NCBI GenBank assembly: GCA_029215795.1
Contig: JARDYH010000007.1
Location: forward strand, 97,417,263 to 97,481,262
DNA length: 64,000 nucleotides
Direction of reading: 5' to 3'
Origin: Anniella stebbinsi
Taxonomy: Eukaryota > Chordata > Lepidosauria > Squamata > Anniellidae
Positions within the stretch are counted from its first letter, which is position 1. Every line of letters starts with the position of its first letter. The translations under genes were made by a program, and so were the position numbers. Below the pieces are notes generated by a model that worked only from the letters and a program-made list of their open reading frames with translations, was not told the origin of the DNA and did not search any database. Below, one piece after another: positions 43,795 through 54,469 of the stretch.

Positions 43795-44470
43795 GTGAGG
43801 TGCCATCAATATGCTGATGACATCCAGCATTCTTTCTGTGTGTGAATTGAATCAGGTGAGGCTGTGGAGGTGCTGGACTGCTGTCTGCACTCAGAAATGG
43901 AATAGATGAGTGTCAATAAACTGAAACTGAGGCCTCCTCCACACGGGGCGTTTAATGAGCCTTGAAGGCTCATTATAAATTTTACCTACACACGAGCGGA
44001 GCGCAAAACGGGCGTACAGGCGCGTTATCTCCCCGATAATGCGCATTTTCGAACGCGCGTTAAATAGCGACTTTTATTTTGCTCCGGCCGTTAAAGCGCA
44101 TTTTCGCTGTGTGAACAAGCGATTATGCGCATTAACTACCTGGAAAGCGCTTTTTGGGCATCTTTTAATGCGCTTCGCCGCTTCCCGCCGCCTCCCGTGC
44201 AGAGGGATTGTGAGTAAATGCGCCTCCGCGATAATGCGCATAATCGCGGAACCAGGCGCAAAGGCGCATTCTTGTGGAGGGGGCCTGAATCCTGGCAAGA
44301 TGGAGGCACTGTGGATTGGTTGTTCTCAGTTCCAGGAAGTTGGTCTTCAACCTGTACTGGATGGGGTTGCACCCCCCCCCCTTGAAGGAGTGGTTGTGTA
44401 CATGAACGCTGCTTCTAGATCCAGCATTGTCATTAGAGGCCCAAGTAGCCTTTTACCAGCTCCTCTAAAT
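43795..44470 (+). mobile_element. Old L2-like LINE RT fragment, split by MITE copy 5
   Basis: The left part 43795-43930 reads RCHQYADDIQ, then GEAVEVLDCCLHSEME and NKLKL. The right part 44286-44470 continues NPGKMEALWIGCSQFQEVGL, QPVLDGVAPPPLEG. The two parts are contiguous in the younger L2 copy at 51165-51400 (NKLKLNPDKTEMLLVGG). Divergence is higher than in other L2 copies and both ends are truncated. Confidence 0.8.
43931..44285 (-). mobile_element. CpG-rich MITE copy 5 with verified 3-bp target duplication
   Basis: 355 bp with ends GGCCTCCTCCACACG and CTTGTGGAGGGGGCC, and TGA on both sides (43928-43930 and 44286-44288). Because it interrupts a LINE whose intact sequence is known from this window, the duplication can be read directly. 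It is the most CpG-rich copy, suggesting it is the youngest. Confidence 0.9.
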
Positions 44471-46980
44471 GAGCAATTTATTGCAGGCTGCTCGTGATTG
44501 GCCACTCACAGAAGTTTTGGGGTCAATTCCATGATGTCCTAGTATTAAAAAGAACCACATTTAAAGTGGTAAGAGATGGGAAACAGCAGGATCGTCCACC
44601 ATTATATGGTGCTATCTCAGTAGAACTCAATGAAACTGAACAGGGTATTCAATTCAAACACCTTGTTGCCCCTCTCCTCTCATGTAATGCATCCCATAAC
44701 AATTGCACCAAAGAACCAGGAAGCAGAAAGCCCTGGGTAAACAATGCAATTTCCCTTAATGTGGAGACACTCTAACAAGACTATGAATCGAGGATTCCAT
44801 TTGCATCCTTTTGAGTCCTGATGATCTTTCTGCCATTTGTGGTAGATGACTCTGCCTCATACAAATATATGTTTTGGTCAACTCAGGGCAGAGATTGAAA
44901 CGTGGTCAGAACCACTGAGAGCAGAGGCATTAATGCTGCATTTGGGCAAATCCAGTACATTTGTTGATGCTAATTATTATGGACAAGCCGCTTTATTGAA
45001 CTGCATCCTCTTATCGACATTAGGATGCATGAGCTGAGGCTGTTGTTTTAAACACACTCATTAACCACACAAATCTGCCCTGTTGACAGAGCGCTTTTGA
45101 ATTAAGCCCCAGACTGTACTCATTGGACAAGGAGCAATTTATAATGCCATTAGCAACACTTGCGAAGGTTACAGGCATCAAAAATTGTTCAGCCATAATT
45201 ATTCTTAATGGATACAAGGAAGAAACTGACGCAGGACAGCTTTTCATTAGCTTTCAATCAAGGCTGATGGCTTTGAGAAATGTACAGTAAGTGCATTTTG
45301 GGAAGAAATAATGATGTTGCAACACCTTTCACTGGAAAATGTTCTCAGTATAGAACTTAACTTTTAATAACCTTAATTTGATGTAATTAAAAAAAACCCT
45401 CTGATTTTGCTTTGTAGATCTTTCAGCAAATTGTTTGGCCTGCAGATTAACTCTTCCTTGAACACCTTTTGAAAAGGTTGGCAACCCTGGTCAATCATCT
45501 TCTTAGCCTAGCATCTCTTGTCTCCACAGGTGGGCAGAAGTTGGTGCTTTGAGAAGCCTTTTAACAGTACAGGGGACTAGCTAAGTACTTTGTTTCCTTG
45601 CATCTGCCCCAAGCAGCTTTAAGGTCTGAATGGATAAGAAACTTACCAAACTACATGTCTCCTACAAGCTTGGTCCTAGCCATGAAAAAAATGCTTATGT
45701 GTGGACTTCGGTGAGTCTCCAAGGAAAAACTTAGGGTTCAACAATTGTGGGGTTTGCAAGCAACCCGTGAGAGTGTTCTTATTTTGCTGTCATCATATGG
45801 ACAAATTAAGGAGACACTGTTCACAGATGGTGGACCATAGGGACACGGGGTTTAATCCTCTTGAAGTGTACCTGGATTCTGGAAGCCCAAATGAACCTAT
45901 GTAGCAGCAGGCTATACTGGATCAGTGACAACCTCAAACTCTCCACTGAAGAGCTCCTGGAATATTGCTCTGCAATCACTCTCACATCACTGCCTTAATG
46001 TCGACTTGATGAGGGGCAAATCCTGCACAAATTATTGAAAAATGCTCCAGATAGAAAATAAGGGAGCAAAAATAATTTATAGTTCACATAGTCATCAACT
46101 TTCCTCCTGGCAAGGAATGTTTAACGTTTGTAGACCTTATATGAACAATATTTGCTTTTACTCTGTCAAATTTCATAAAGGGTATAAACTATAAGAATTG
46201 GTTTCCCTCCAGGAACCACCAATGACTGTCCAATGAAACAACACTTTCACTGGAAACATGGTGCCATATGACTGTGAGAGGGAGGGAGAGTTTTAATCAA
46301 ACACCTTCCTCATTTTCAGCTTTCTCAAAGTGCACATCATGTTTGGATTTGACAGAGAAGTAACAATTTAAAGGAACTAGGAAATATAACCAGTATAGTT
46401 GCAACAAGAGATGTGCATCAGATTTGGATGGAGCCCAAGCAGATGTGGGTCACTTGAGTCTGGTTCACGTGCTTCCAAGACAAAGCAGGCCTCCTGCCAA
46501 AGCCGTCCGAGCCAAACAAGACTTTGGGCTTTATCACACCTACTATTCCCCCCTCCCCCCTGGGTTGCTTCTGTGGCTTCCCCCTCATTTCTTATGTGAG
46601 TCTAGCATTTTGAATCACATGTGGTCAGTATAGCTGCTATACCTCAGCTTGGCCTGTTTCGGACTTTGTCCGTTCAGGGATAAATCGAAACAGAAACTAA
46701 AACCTGTGACCTCAGGGCAGGAGAGCAGCACAAGGAGGACGATGTCATGCGAACCCAGCGCTGAAGAAGTGGAGTAAAGTTGCGGAGGGTATGCTTAAAA
46801 CCACCCGTGTGATAACAGCCCCAGTTACTGACTCAACTTTCAGAGACATGGGAGATGCAGAGACTTGACATCTCCTGCAAATTGCATCTTTAAGGGAGAG
46901 GGATGGAGTGTAGTTGCGTGACTGACAGAGCTACCTCCTAGGCGATGTTTTACCAGGGGCTCAAATCACGGTGCTTTCCA
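44471..46980. other. Low-repeat stretch without recognised genes
   Basis: About 2.5 kb without recognisable transposon or gene. The part 44840-45440 is AT-rich with homeodomain-like TAATTA/TAATTATT motifs and no simple repeats. See findings for a possible conserved noncoding element. Confidence 0.4.
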
Positions 46981-46984
46981 GGAG

Positions 46985-47830
46985 GAATTGAATAATAATG
47001 AGAGTTAAGTGAAGTGATAGGTTAGGCATAGGCAACAGGGCATCCACCGGCACCAGTGTGTCTCCAGAAAACTTTCTTGGTGCCTGCTGTGGGATATGTT
47101 GCTTTTCCATCAGATAACATACAGGGCTAAGCAATTATATATATAATCCAGTAGGCACATATAAAGCCTAGGCACATATATTTAATCCAATAATTAATAA
47201 GCTAAAGCAATTTTAATTTAGGAGGCACATAAGATGCCAAATGCACAGTAGTCAGAAAAAGGGCAGAAGAGCATGAGCTAAAGATAGGAACATACAGTGG
47301 AGCAGAATTGTCAGGTGTCTGTGACCTTTGAAGCGTGAAGAAAGGCAGGAGACATCATGGGGGCTGTTTTGTCATGAGATGGAACTTAGCTAATGCAAGT
47401 AGGAAACACAGGTGTCTGTGGTTGGAAGCGGATGTGTGATCGTAGGGAACACAGGTAGAAATAACTAGACCATGACAGCAGGTCAAGCTCTGCTAAGAGG
47501 AAACAGATGATATGTGTGGGTGTAAAAGTGTGGAGGAGAGGGGAGGATGAACAAAGGCGGGGATTTTAGTATTATAATCAGGCGTATCGGATAGGCTGTA
47601 ACTTGTTATAGGAGGAACCTTTTCCGGCCGGGAACAGGGAATAAATGGTGTGTGATTTATTATTTTCGGTGTGTGCCAAGCTTGCATAGCCACACCCCTT
47701 TTGCAAAAGGCTGTTTTTGCAATAAAGAAATTTGCTTCAACTTTCCAGGTTGTATTTTCCTTTTCTGAAACAGAATGGGCATTTCTAACACTGCCAAGGT
47801 TTCCTACTCGGTCCACTGAACAACAACAAC
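46985..47830. other. Unclassified repeat-like region with AATAAA motifs
   Basis: Contains AGGCATAGGCAACAGGGC and a GGCACCAGTGTGTC block resembling dispersed repeats. Further on are two polyadenylation-type hexamers (GGGAATAAATGG at 47637 and GCAATAAAGAAA at 47719) with a T-rich follow-on. This could be a solo LTR, but no TG...CA ends with a target duplication were found. Confidence 0.25.
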
Positions 47831-48176
47831 AACAATATTTTTTTTCCTTATCAGCACCTGGGATTGCTTCAAGCTGTGCAAGCTTGCTTGGCTTCTCAAT
47901 CAACCTGAAGGCAAGTGCAATCCATGAGAAGCCAGCTCCATTCGCTAGTTTAAAAATAAAACAGAATATTCGTATGTATATTTCACAAGGCAAAAATTTC
48001 AAAAAAATTGCTCTGATTTGGCTGCACTTTCAGCCTTGTGAAATAGTATTTAAATCCCTGTTTCCTTTCAATGTGCCCAGCACAGCAGCCATTGCTTCCC
48101 TGGAGTTGTTGTGTTTGTGAGTAGTGATACACAGATTTTCTTAAACTCATTCTGCCTGTGTTTTGTGGATTGTCAG

Positions 48177-48575
48177 TAGGGATGTGCACGCCCGAAAATA
48201 TTGTATTGTATCATTATTGGAATGTCGGACCAAAAAAATTATTGTTGCTGATGTAGGTTAATCAGATTTTATCATATCGTATTTCCAATAATTCAGAAAT
48301 ACTATATTTATATCGTTTCTACATTTTGCCCTATAGACTCTAGAGTTGATTTTTGAGTCAAAAAGGCCTAAAACTTCTTAATTTTCCAAGTTACAGGTTT
48401 GAAACTATGAGCTGATCTACACTACTGCTTTATAACAGTTTATAACAGTTTTAAACCGGTTTAAAACTGTTATAAACCATTATAAAGCAGTAGTGTAGAT
48501 CGGCTCTTGGTCACAGTGCAGACTCAGTGTTGCTAGTCTTGTGTGCCAAATTTTAGAACAATCGGTGCAAGCGTT
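48177..48575. mobile_element. Nonautonomous hAT element (TAGGGATGTG), truncated, with an inserted palindrome
   Basis: It starts TAGGGATGTGCACGCCCGAA and follows 24801-25030 closely up to GAAAC. A 98-bp palindrome intervenes, then TTGGTCAC resumes the alignment. The element ends near 48575 where L2 sequence begins. Confidence 0.8.
48409..48506. mobile_element. 98-bp near-perfect palindromic MITE
   Basis: Arms GAGCTGATCTACACTACTGC and GCAGTAGTGTAGATCGGCTC continue inward through TTTATAA, and AACAGTTTTAAACC meets GGTTTAAAACTGTT at the centre. It differs from perfect complementarity at only a few positions. The flanking hAT sequence CTTGGTCAC shows it is an insertion. The target duplication is unclear, possibly CTA/CTT. 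Confidence 0.85.
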
Positions 48576-49164
48576 ACTCGGAAGCCATCAAACCCGCAGG
48601 AGAGGGAGACCTGCTGCCCGGGGGAGAGGAAGGGCTGCCTGCTTCCGGTCCATGCTGCTGCTGCTGCTGCTGCCATTACCATCACTGCTGCTCTTCCCTG
48701 TGCACTGCTGCCTAACTGCCACTCCCTGCAGGACCAGGCCCCCAGGTACTGAGCCAGCTGCTGTGGACAATTACACCTGTCCCCCTCCCTTCCTGGGAGG
48801 GATATTTAAGCTGGCTGAGGGGGCCTGGGCAAGCCATCAAACCTGCAGGAGAGGGAGGCCTGCTGCCCGGGGGGGGGGGGGAGGAAGGGCTACCTGCTGC
48901 CTGCTGGCTTTTTGTTTTTGTTTTTGTTTGTTTTGTTTTGTTTTGTTTCCCTTGTTTTGTTTTGTTTCCCTTTCCCCAGGCTTGAGCTATGTGCCTGGGA
49001 GGGAGGATACAGGGCCAAGTGGGGGGGATCTGAGGGGGGCACAATCAGTGTAGTGACGGGTAGAGGGAGTTATGGCGTTGTGAGGAGGACTTGCCAAGTA
49101 AGGGGAACAAGGTCCAGACAGTTAATGGTTGTGCCTTGTTCCGGTCCCCCTCACACCCACAGGC

Positions 49165-51992
49165 TTGTTGGTTGTCCTATCAGCCAGCCCTCAGGCCTCC
49201 GGGTGCTGCTTTTAAATGCCAGATCGGTGCATAATAAGATCTCCCTCATCCATGATTTAATTGTGGATGAGGCAGCCAATCTGGCATGTATAACCGAGAC
49301 CTGGGTGGGAGAGCAGGGAGGAGTTAGTCTCTCCCAGCTGTGCCCACCGGGGTACTTGGTTAAGCATCAGGATAGACCTGAGGGCCGGGGAGGGGGGGTT
49401 GCTGTGGTCTATAGGAACTCTATCCCCCTCTGCAGGCTCCCAATCCATATGACTACTGGTCTAGAGTGTTTGCACCTTGTGTTGGGCCAATGGGACAGAT
49501 TAGGAATTCTGTTAGTGTACCACCCACTCCACTGGTCAACAGACTCCCTAGCTGAGCTGACAGAGGTGGTCTTGCGTGTAATGTTGAGGTCCCCCAAACT
49601 CCTGGTTCTGGGGGATGTCAACATTCACGCCGAGGGCACTTTATCTGGGGCAGCTCAGGATTTCATGGTCTCCATGACAACCATGGAACTATTTCAACAT
49701 GCCATCGGCCCAACGCATGTAGCAGGGCATACTCTAGATTTGTTTTTTTTTCAACTGGACATGGAGATGGTGATCTGAAAGTGGGGGATTTTACATCAAC
49801 CCCTGTGTCATGATCAGATCATCACCTGCTGAGGTTCAGACTCACAGCGACTTTTCCCCTCTGCAAGGGTAGGGGACCCATTAAGATGGTCTGCTCCCAG
49901 AAGCTAATGGAGCCAGATGGTTTCCAGAGGGCTCTGGAGAGTTTTCCGGCTAATAGAGCTGGCTCTTCTGTTGAAACCCTGGTTGATCTGTGGAATGCAG
50001 AAATGACCTGGGCAGTTGACACGATTGCTCCTGAGCGCCCTCTCCTGTGTAGAGCTCGTACAGCTCCATGGTATACCCCAGAGCTGAGAGTGATGAAACA
50101 AAACAGGAGATGGCTGGAGGGCAGATGGAGACGAACTCCTGATGGATGCAATCAAACATTGGTAAGTGCCTATGGTAAGCTGTATTCAGGGGCAGTGAGG
50201 GCAGCAAAAAAAACAATACTTTGCTGCCACTATTCAATCATCAACTTGCTGCCCAGTGGAGCTTTTCAGAATTGTCCAAGGGCTTTTACATGCCAGCTCC
50301 AAGGACATGGTAGAACCATCTGAAGCCCACTGTAATACATTTGCTGGGCACTTCCAGAATAAAATCTTTGGCATCCGTCAAGACTTAGACTCCAGTGTTA
50401 TAGCAGGTGAATCTAGTGAGGTATCCAGAGCACAGGCTTGTCCTGTTTTCTTGGATGAGTTTCAGTTGATACAGCTCGAGGACATGGACAAGGTGCTTGG
50501 ACAGGTTCGTGCAACCACTTCCATATTGGATCCTTGCCCCTCTTGGCTAATAAAAGCTAGCAGCGATGGAAAAACTGGCTGGGCCAGGGAAGTGATTAAT
50601 GCCTCTTTGCAAGAGGGAGTGGTCCCAGGCCTCCTGAAAGAGGCAGCAGTGAGACCACTCCTAAAGAAATCTTCCTTGGACCCTGAAAATTGTAATAACT
50701 ACAGGCCAGTAGCAAATATTCCATTCCTGGGCAAGGTCCTTGAGCAAGTCGTTGCGAGCCAGCTCCAGACACTCTTGGATGAGACTGATTATCTGGATCC
50801 ATTTCAGTCCGGCTTCAGGCCTGGTTTTGGCACAGAAACAGCCTTGGTCGCCCTGTATGATGACGTATGTTGGGAGAGGGACAGGGGGAGTGTGACTCTG
50901 TTGATTCTCCTTGATCTTTCAGCAGCTTTCGATACCATCGACCATGGTATCCTTCTGGGATGACTGGCTGAGTTGGGAGTGGGAGGCACTACATTGCAGT
51001 GGTTCCGCTCCTACTTGGTGGGGTGGCTCCAGAAGGTGGTGCTTGGGGGACATTGCTTGGCCCCATGGATTCTCCAGTATGGGGTTCCTCAGGGGTCAGT
51101 CTTGTCCCCCATGAAACATCTACATGAAACCATTGGAAGTGGTCATCCGGAGTTTTGGAGTGTGTTGTCATCAGTACGCTGATGACACGCAACTCTATTT
51201 CTCCTTCTCATCTTCAGCAGGTGAGGCTGTGGATGTGCTGAACCAGTGCCTGGCTGCGACAATGGACTGGATGAGGGCTAACAAACTGAAACTCAATCCA
51301 GACAAGACTGAGATGCTGTTAGTGGGTGGTTCTGCTGACTGGATGGAGGGTCTTCAACCTGTCCTGGATGGGGTTGCACTCCCCCTGAAGGAGCGGGTTC
51401 GTAGCTTGGGGGTTCTCCTAGAACCATCTCTGTCACTTGAGGCTGAGGTGGCCTCGGTAGCACGGAGTGCCTTCTACCAACTTTGGTTGGTGGCCCAGCT
51501 ACGCTCCTATCTGGACAGGGATAACCTGGCTTCAGTTGTCTATGCTATGGTAATCTCTAAATTGGATTATTGCAATGCACTCTACGTGGGGCCACCTTTG
51601 AAGATGGTTCAGATGCTGCAGCTTGTGCAAAATGCAGCGGCCAGAGTGATAACAGGAACCAGAAGGTTTGAGCATATAAGACCTCCTCTGGCCCACTTGC
51701 ATTGGCTGCCTATACATTTCTGAGCCCAATTCAAGGTGCTGGTTCTAACCTATAAAGCCTTACACGGCTTGGGACCACAATACCTGATGGAACGTCTCTC
51801 CCGACATGAACCTACCCGTACACTATGATCCACATTGAAGGTCCTCCTCCGGTTACCTACTCCAAGGGAGGCACGGAGGGTGGCAACAAGGGAAAAGGCC
51901 TTTTCAGTGGTGGCCCCCTAATTATGGAATGATCTCCCCGACAAGACTCGCCTGGCGCCAACATTGTTATCTTTTCAGTGCTAGGTCAAGAC
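49165..51992 (+). pseudogene. L2-like ORF2 (endonuclease and reverse transcriptase), decayed
   Basis: The endonuclease at 49190-49750 shows LLNARSVHNKISLIHDLI, ACITETWVGE, GGGVAVVYRN and LVLGDVNIHAEG. The linker at 49880-50320 includes LCRARTAPWYTPELRVMKQN. The RT at 50256-51230 shows LKKSSLDPENCNNYRPVANI, FLGKVLEQVVASQLQTLLDE, LLDLSAAFDTIDHGILLG and YGVPQGSVLSP. A small deletion then removes the LFNIY-type segment before MKPLE, followed by CHQYADDTQLYFSFS (catalytic YADD). The C-terminal domain at 51240-51960 shows AARVITGTRRFEHIR. There are at least four frame breaks, including one near 49775 and one near 50960. L2 enzymes act by target-primed reverse transcription. Confidence 0.87.
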
Positions 51993-53487
51993 TTTATTTA
52001 TTTATTTATTTATTGCATTTTTATACCGCCCTATAGCCGAAGCTCTCTGGGCGGTTCACAAAAATTAAAACCATAAAATCATTTTAAAAATATAAAACAA
52101 GCCACAATTCAATAACAACAAATAACATACAATCTAAAAACACAACCAGAATAAAACCAGAATAAAACCAGCAGCAGGAATTAATACAGATTAAAATACA
52201 AATTTAAAACAGCAAGGATTAAAATTGAGTTAATTTAACTGTTAAAATACTGGGAGAATAAAAAGGTCTTCACCTGGCAACGAAAAGAGTACAAAGTAGG
52301 CGCCAGGCGAACCTCTCTGGGGAGCTCATTCCACAGCCGGGGTGCCACAGCGGAGAAAGCCCTCCTCCTAGTGGCCACCTGCCTCACTTCCTTTGGCAGG
52401 GGCTCACGGAGAAGGACCCCTGTAGATGATCTTAGGGTCCGGGCAGGTACATATGGGAGGAGGCGTTCCTTTAGATAACCTGGCCCCAAGCCGTTTAGGG
52501 CTTTAAATGTTAGTACCAGCATTTTGAATTGGGCCCGGACCTGAATCGGCAGCCAGTGAAGTTGGAAAAGGACTGGCGTAATATGGTCTCGTTGGCCAGT
52601 CCCCGTTAACAATCTGGCTGCCCTGTTTTGTACCAGCTGAAGTTTCCGGACCGTTTTCAAAGGCAGCCCCACGTATAACGCATTGCAGTAATCCAAACGA
52701 GAGGTTATGACAGCGTGGATAACTGTAGCTAGGTTATCTCTGTCCAGATAAGGGCGCAGTTGGTATATCAGCCTAAGCTGGTAGAAGGTGCTCTTCGGCA
52801 CCGAGTTCACCTGTGCCTCAAGCGACAATTCTGGATCCAAGAGCACCCCCAAACTACGGACCCGATCCTTTAGGGGGAGTGCAACCCCCTCCAGAACAGG
52901 GTGAACATCACCTTGCCAGACAGATGAACCACCCGCTAACAGTACCTCCGTCTTGTCTGGATTGAGTCTCAGTTTGTTAGCCCTCATCCAGTCCATTACT
53001 GTGCCCAGGCACTGATTCAGAACAGCCACTGCCTCACCTGGGTTTGTTGAAAAGGAGAGGTAGAGCTGGGTGTCATCCGCATATTGGTGACATCTCAGCC
53101 CACATCTCCGGATAACCTCTCCCAGCGGCTTCATGTATATGTTAAATAGCATAGGGGATAAAATAGAGCCCTGTGGAACCCCATGGCTTAAATGCCACAG
53201 CACAGAGCAATAATCCCCCAGCACCACCTTCTGAAAACGGCCATCCAAGTAGGAGCAGGGCCACTGTAACACAGTGCCTCCAACTCCCAGCCCAGACAAC
53301 CTATCCAGAAGGATACCATGGTCGATGGTATCGAAAGCCGCTGAGAGGTCCAAGAGAACCAACAGGGTCGCACTCCCCCTGTCCCTCTCCCGGCAAAGGT
53401 CATCTCACAGGGCGACCAAGGCAGTTTCTGTTCCAAAACCAGGCCTGAAAGCCGATTGAAATGGATCTCCCAGGCATTTAATAGCAT
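51993..53487 (-). mobile_element. Nested 5'-truncated L2-like LINE, minus strand
   Basis: The 3' tail (TTTATTTATTTATTTATTGC then CCGCCCTATAGCCGAAGCTC) is at 51993-52060. The RT reads to the right end. It is inserted into the last codons of the plus-strand L2, whose 3' UTR reappears at 53488. It is therefore the younger of the two and better preserved. Confidence 0.88.
52235..53362 (-). CDS. L2-like reverse transcriptase, C-terminal 375 codons open
   Basis: An uninterrupted frame from MVLLDLSAAFDTIDHGILLD through GVPQGSILSPMLFNIYMKPL, CHQYADDTQLYLSFS (catalytic YADD), LNQCLGTVMDWMRANKLRLN and LDYCNALYVGLPLKTVRKLQ to LPREVRLAPTLYSF and the terminal FLFSQYFNS. It covers the RT palm from the first catalytic Asp block to the natural C-terminus. 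Upstream the same frame continues in sense (DDLCRERDRGS) but meets a stop just after the ALV-AL stretch near 53400, and homology ends at 53487. It cannot be autonomous, having no endonuclease, but it is the best-preserved coding relic in the window. Confidence 0.85.
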   Translation of the reverse strand: MVLLDLSAAFDTIDHGILLDRLSGLGVGGTVLQWPCSYLDGRFQKVVLGDYCSVLWHLSHGVPQGSILSPMLFNIYMKPLGEVIRRCGLRCHQYADDTQLYLSFSTNPGEAVAVLNQCLGTVMDWMRANKLRLNPDKTEVLLAGGSSVWQGDVHPVLEGVALPLKDRVRSLGVLLDPELSLEAQVNSVPKSTFYQLRLIYQLRPYLDRDNLATVIHAVITSRLDYCNALYVGLPLKTVRKLQLVQNRAARLLTGTGQRDHITPVLFQLHWLPIQVRAQFKMLVLTFKALNGLGPGYLKERLLPYVPARTLRSSTGVLLREPLPKEVRQVATRRRAFSAVAPRLWNELPREVRLAPTLYSFRCQVKTFLFSQYFNS

Positions 53488-53695
53488 ATGATGAGGGTTT
53501 TTGTATTTTTGTGTTGTTGTTGTGCTTTGACCCAGAAGGATATTGTAATTTTGACTTGTTTTTATGCTTTATGCTTTTAAATTTTGTATATCGGTGTTTA
53601 AATTGTTCAATGTTTTTAATTTTTGTAAACCGCCCAGAGAGCTTCGGCTATGGGGCGGTATATAAATGGAATAAAATAAATAAATAAATACAAAT

Positions 53696-53819
53696 AAAAG
53701 GATATTGGGGGGTAGGGGAATAGCATGGGCATTATTTTAGAACTAGCCTTATCCAGGCAGGGCCACATTGGGGCAGGAGATACCCCAGAAGTGAGGAAAC
53801 CTGGTTAATCCATTCAGAA
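53696..53819. other. No gene recognised
   Basis: Short spacer between the L2 tail and the hAT fragment. Confidence 0.3.
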
Positions 53820-54050
53820 GCATATACATATGATGTGCCGTTGACAACTGCGAATGCCATCAAAACAACCCTCACACACTGCCTTGACCTCATCATGCTT
53901 CAAATGACCCAGTTTGCCCGTCATCCCCGTGCAGGCAGGTTGGCAGTTCTTCATGCCAGAGCTGCGCACATTGGCTGGAGCAGTGGCAAAAAAAAAAAAA
54001 AGCAAGGTGTGATGGATGCTTTTGCAATCCCTCACCAATGCAGCTACACC
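53820..54050 (-). pseudogene. hAT transposase fragment
   Basis: The minus strand reads KNCQPACTGMTG, then HDEVKAVCEGCFDGIRSCQR. It matches the IVKAVRDGGFDGVRCIAH block of the transposase at 3560-3480, and the DNA aligns with 3495-3540 (CCATCAAAAC...CACxCACTGCCTTGAC). The fragment ends in an (A)13 run at 53989-54001. Too short and broken to assign further. Confidence 0.6.
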
Positions 54051-54065
54051 TGAAATAGGTGAAGT

Positions 54066-54469
54066 TAGGCTGACCATATGAAAAGGAGGACAGGGCTCAT
54101 ATAACTTTAACAGTTGTAGAGAAAAGGGAATTTCAGCCAGTGTCATTTGTATGCATTTAGTCCCTGGTGAAATTCTTTCTTCATCGCACCACTTAAAGTT
54201 GCAGGCACTATACTAGAGTGACCATATACAAAAGGCAAGGCCCCTGCAAGGCTATCGTATTTCAAAGTTTCATCTCTTTATCTTTAAAAATTAAAGAGCT
54301 GGAAGCATTTTTGTTAATTCCCATTGAATATAAAGTAGAGCTGCCCTTTGGGTGGAGGAAGGATGGGGAAAATCCTGATTTTTCTTCAAATTTAATAATT
54401 CTCCCCTTCCCGGATTTGTTACCAAAAATCCTGATATGTCCTGGTTTTTCCTGAAATATGGTCACACTA
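54066..54469. mobile_element. Composite of two palindromic MITE types
   Basis: 54066-54240 matches the left half of the element at 57394-57713, starting TAGGCTGACCATATG. Its central segment is flipped (ACTATACTAGAGTGACCATA). From 54241 the sequence matches the reverse complement of 25980-26190 and ends TATGGTCACACTA at 54469, against the composite repeat. A truncated copy of one family therefore lies within or against the other. Confidence 0.65.

Larger units (their letters stand above)
48576..53695 (+). mobile_element. Long L2-like LINE interrupted by a second L2
   Basis: The segments are 48576-51992 and 53488-53695. A 5' region contains a duplicated unit (48581-48650 and 48831-48907) and a (GCT)n run. 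Endonuclease, RT and C-terminus follow. The 3' UTR resumes at 53488 after the nested element and ends with GCGGTATATAAATGGAATAA AATAAATAAAT. It is the longest L2 in the window and shows the full order of ORF2 domains. Confidence 0.85.

Noticed and set aside
47270..47830. Solo LTR of an endogenous retrovirus
   Set aside because: Two AATAAA motifs are suggestive, but no TG...CA ends, target duplication or second copy could be found.
52235..53362. A functional host gene of 375 codons
   Set aside because: The translation is the C-terminal part of an L2-type reverse transcriptase, in a nested LINE with its own tail.
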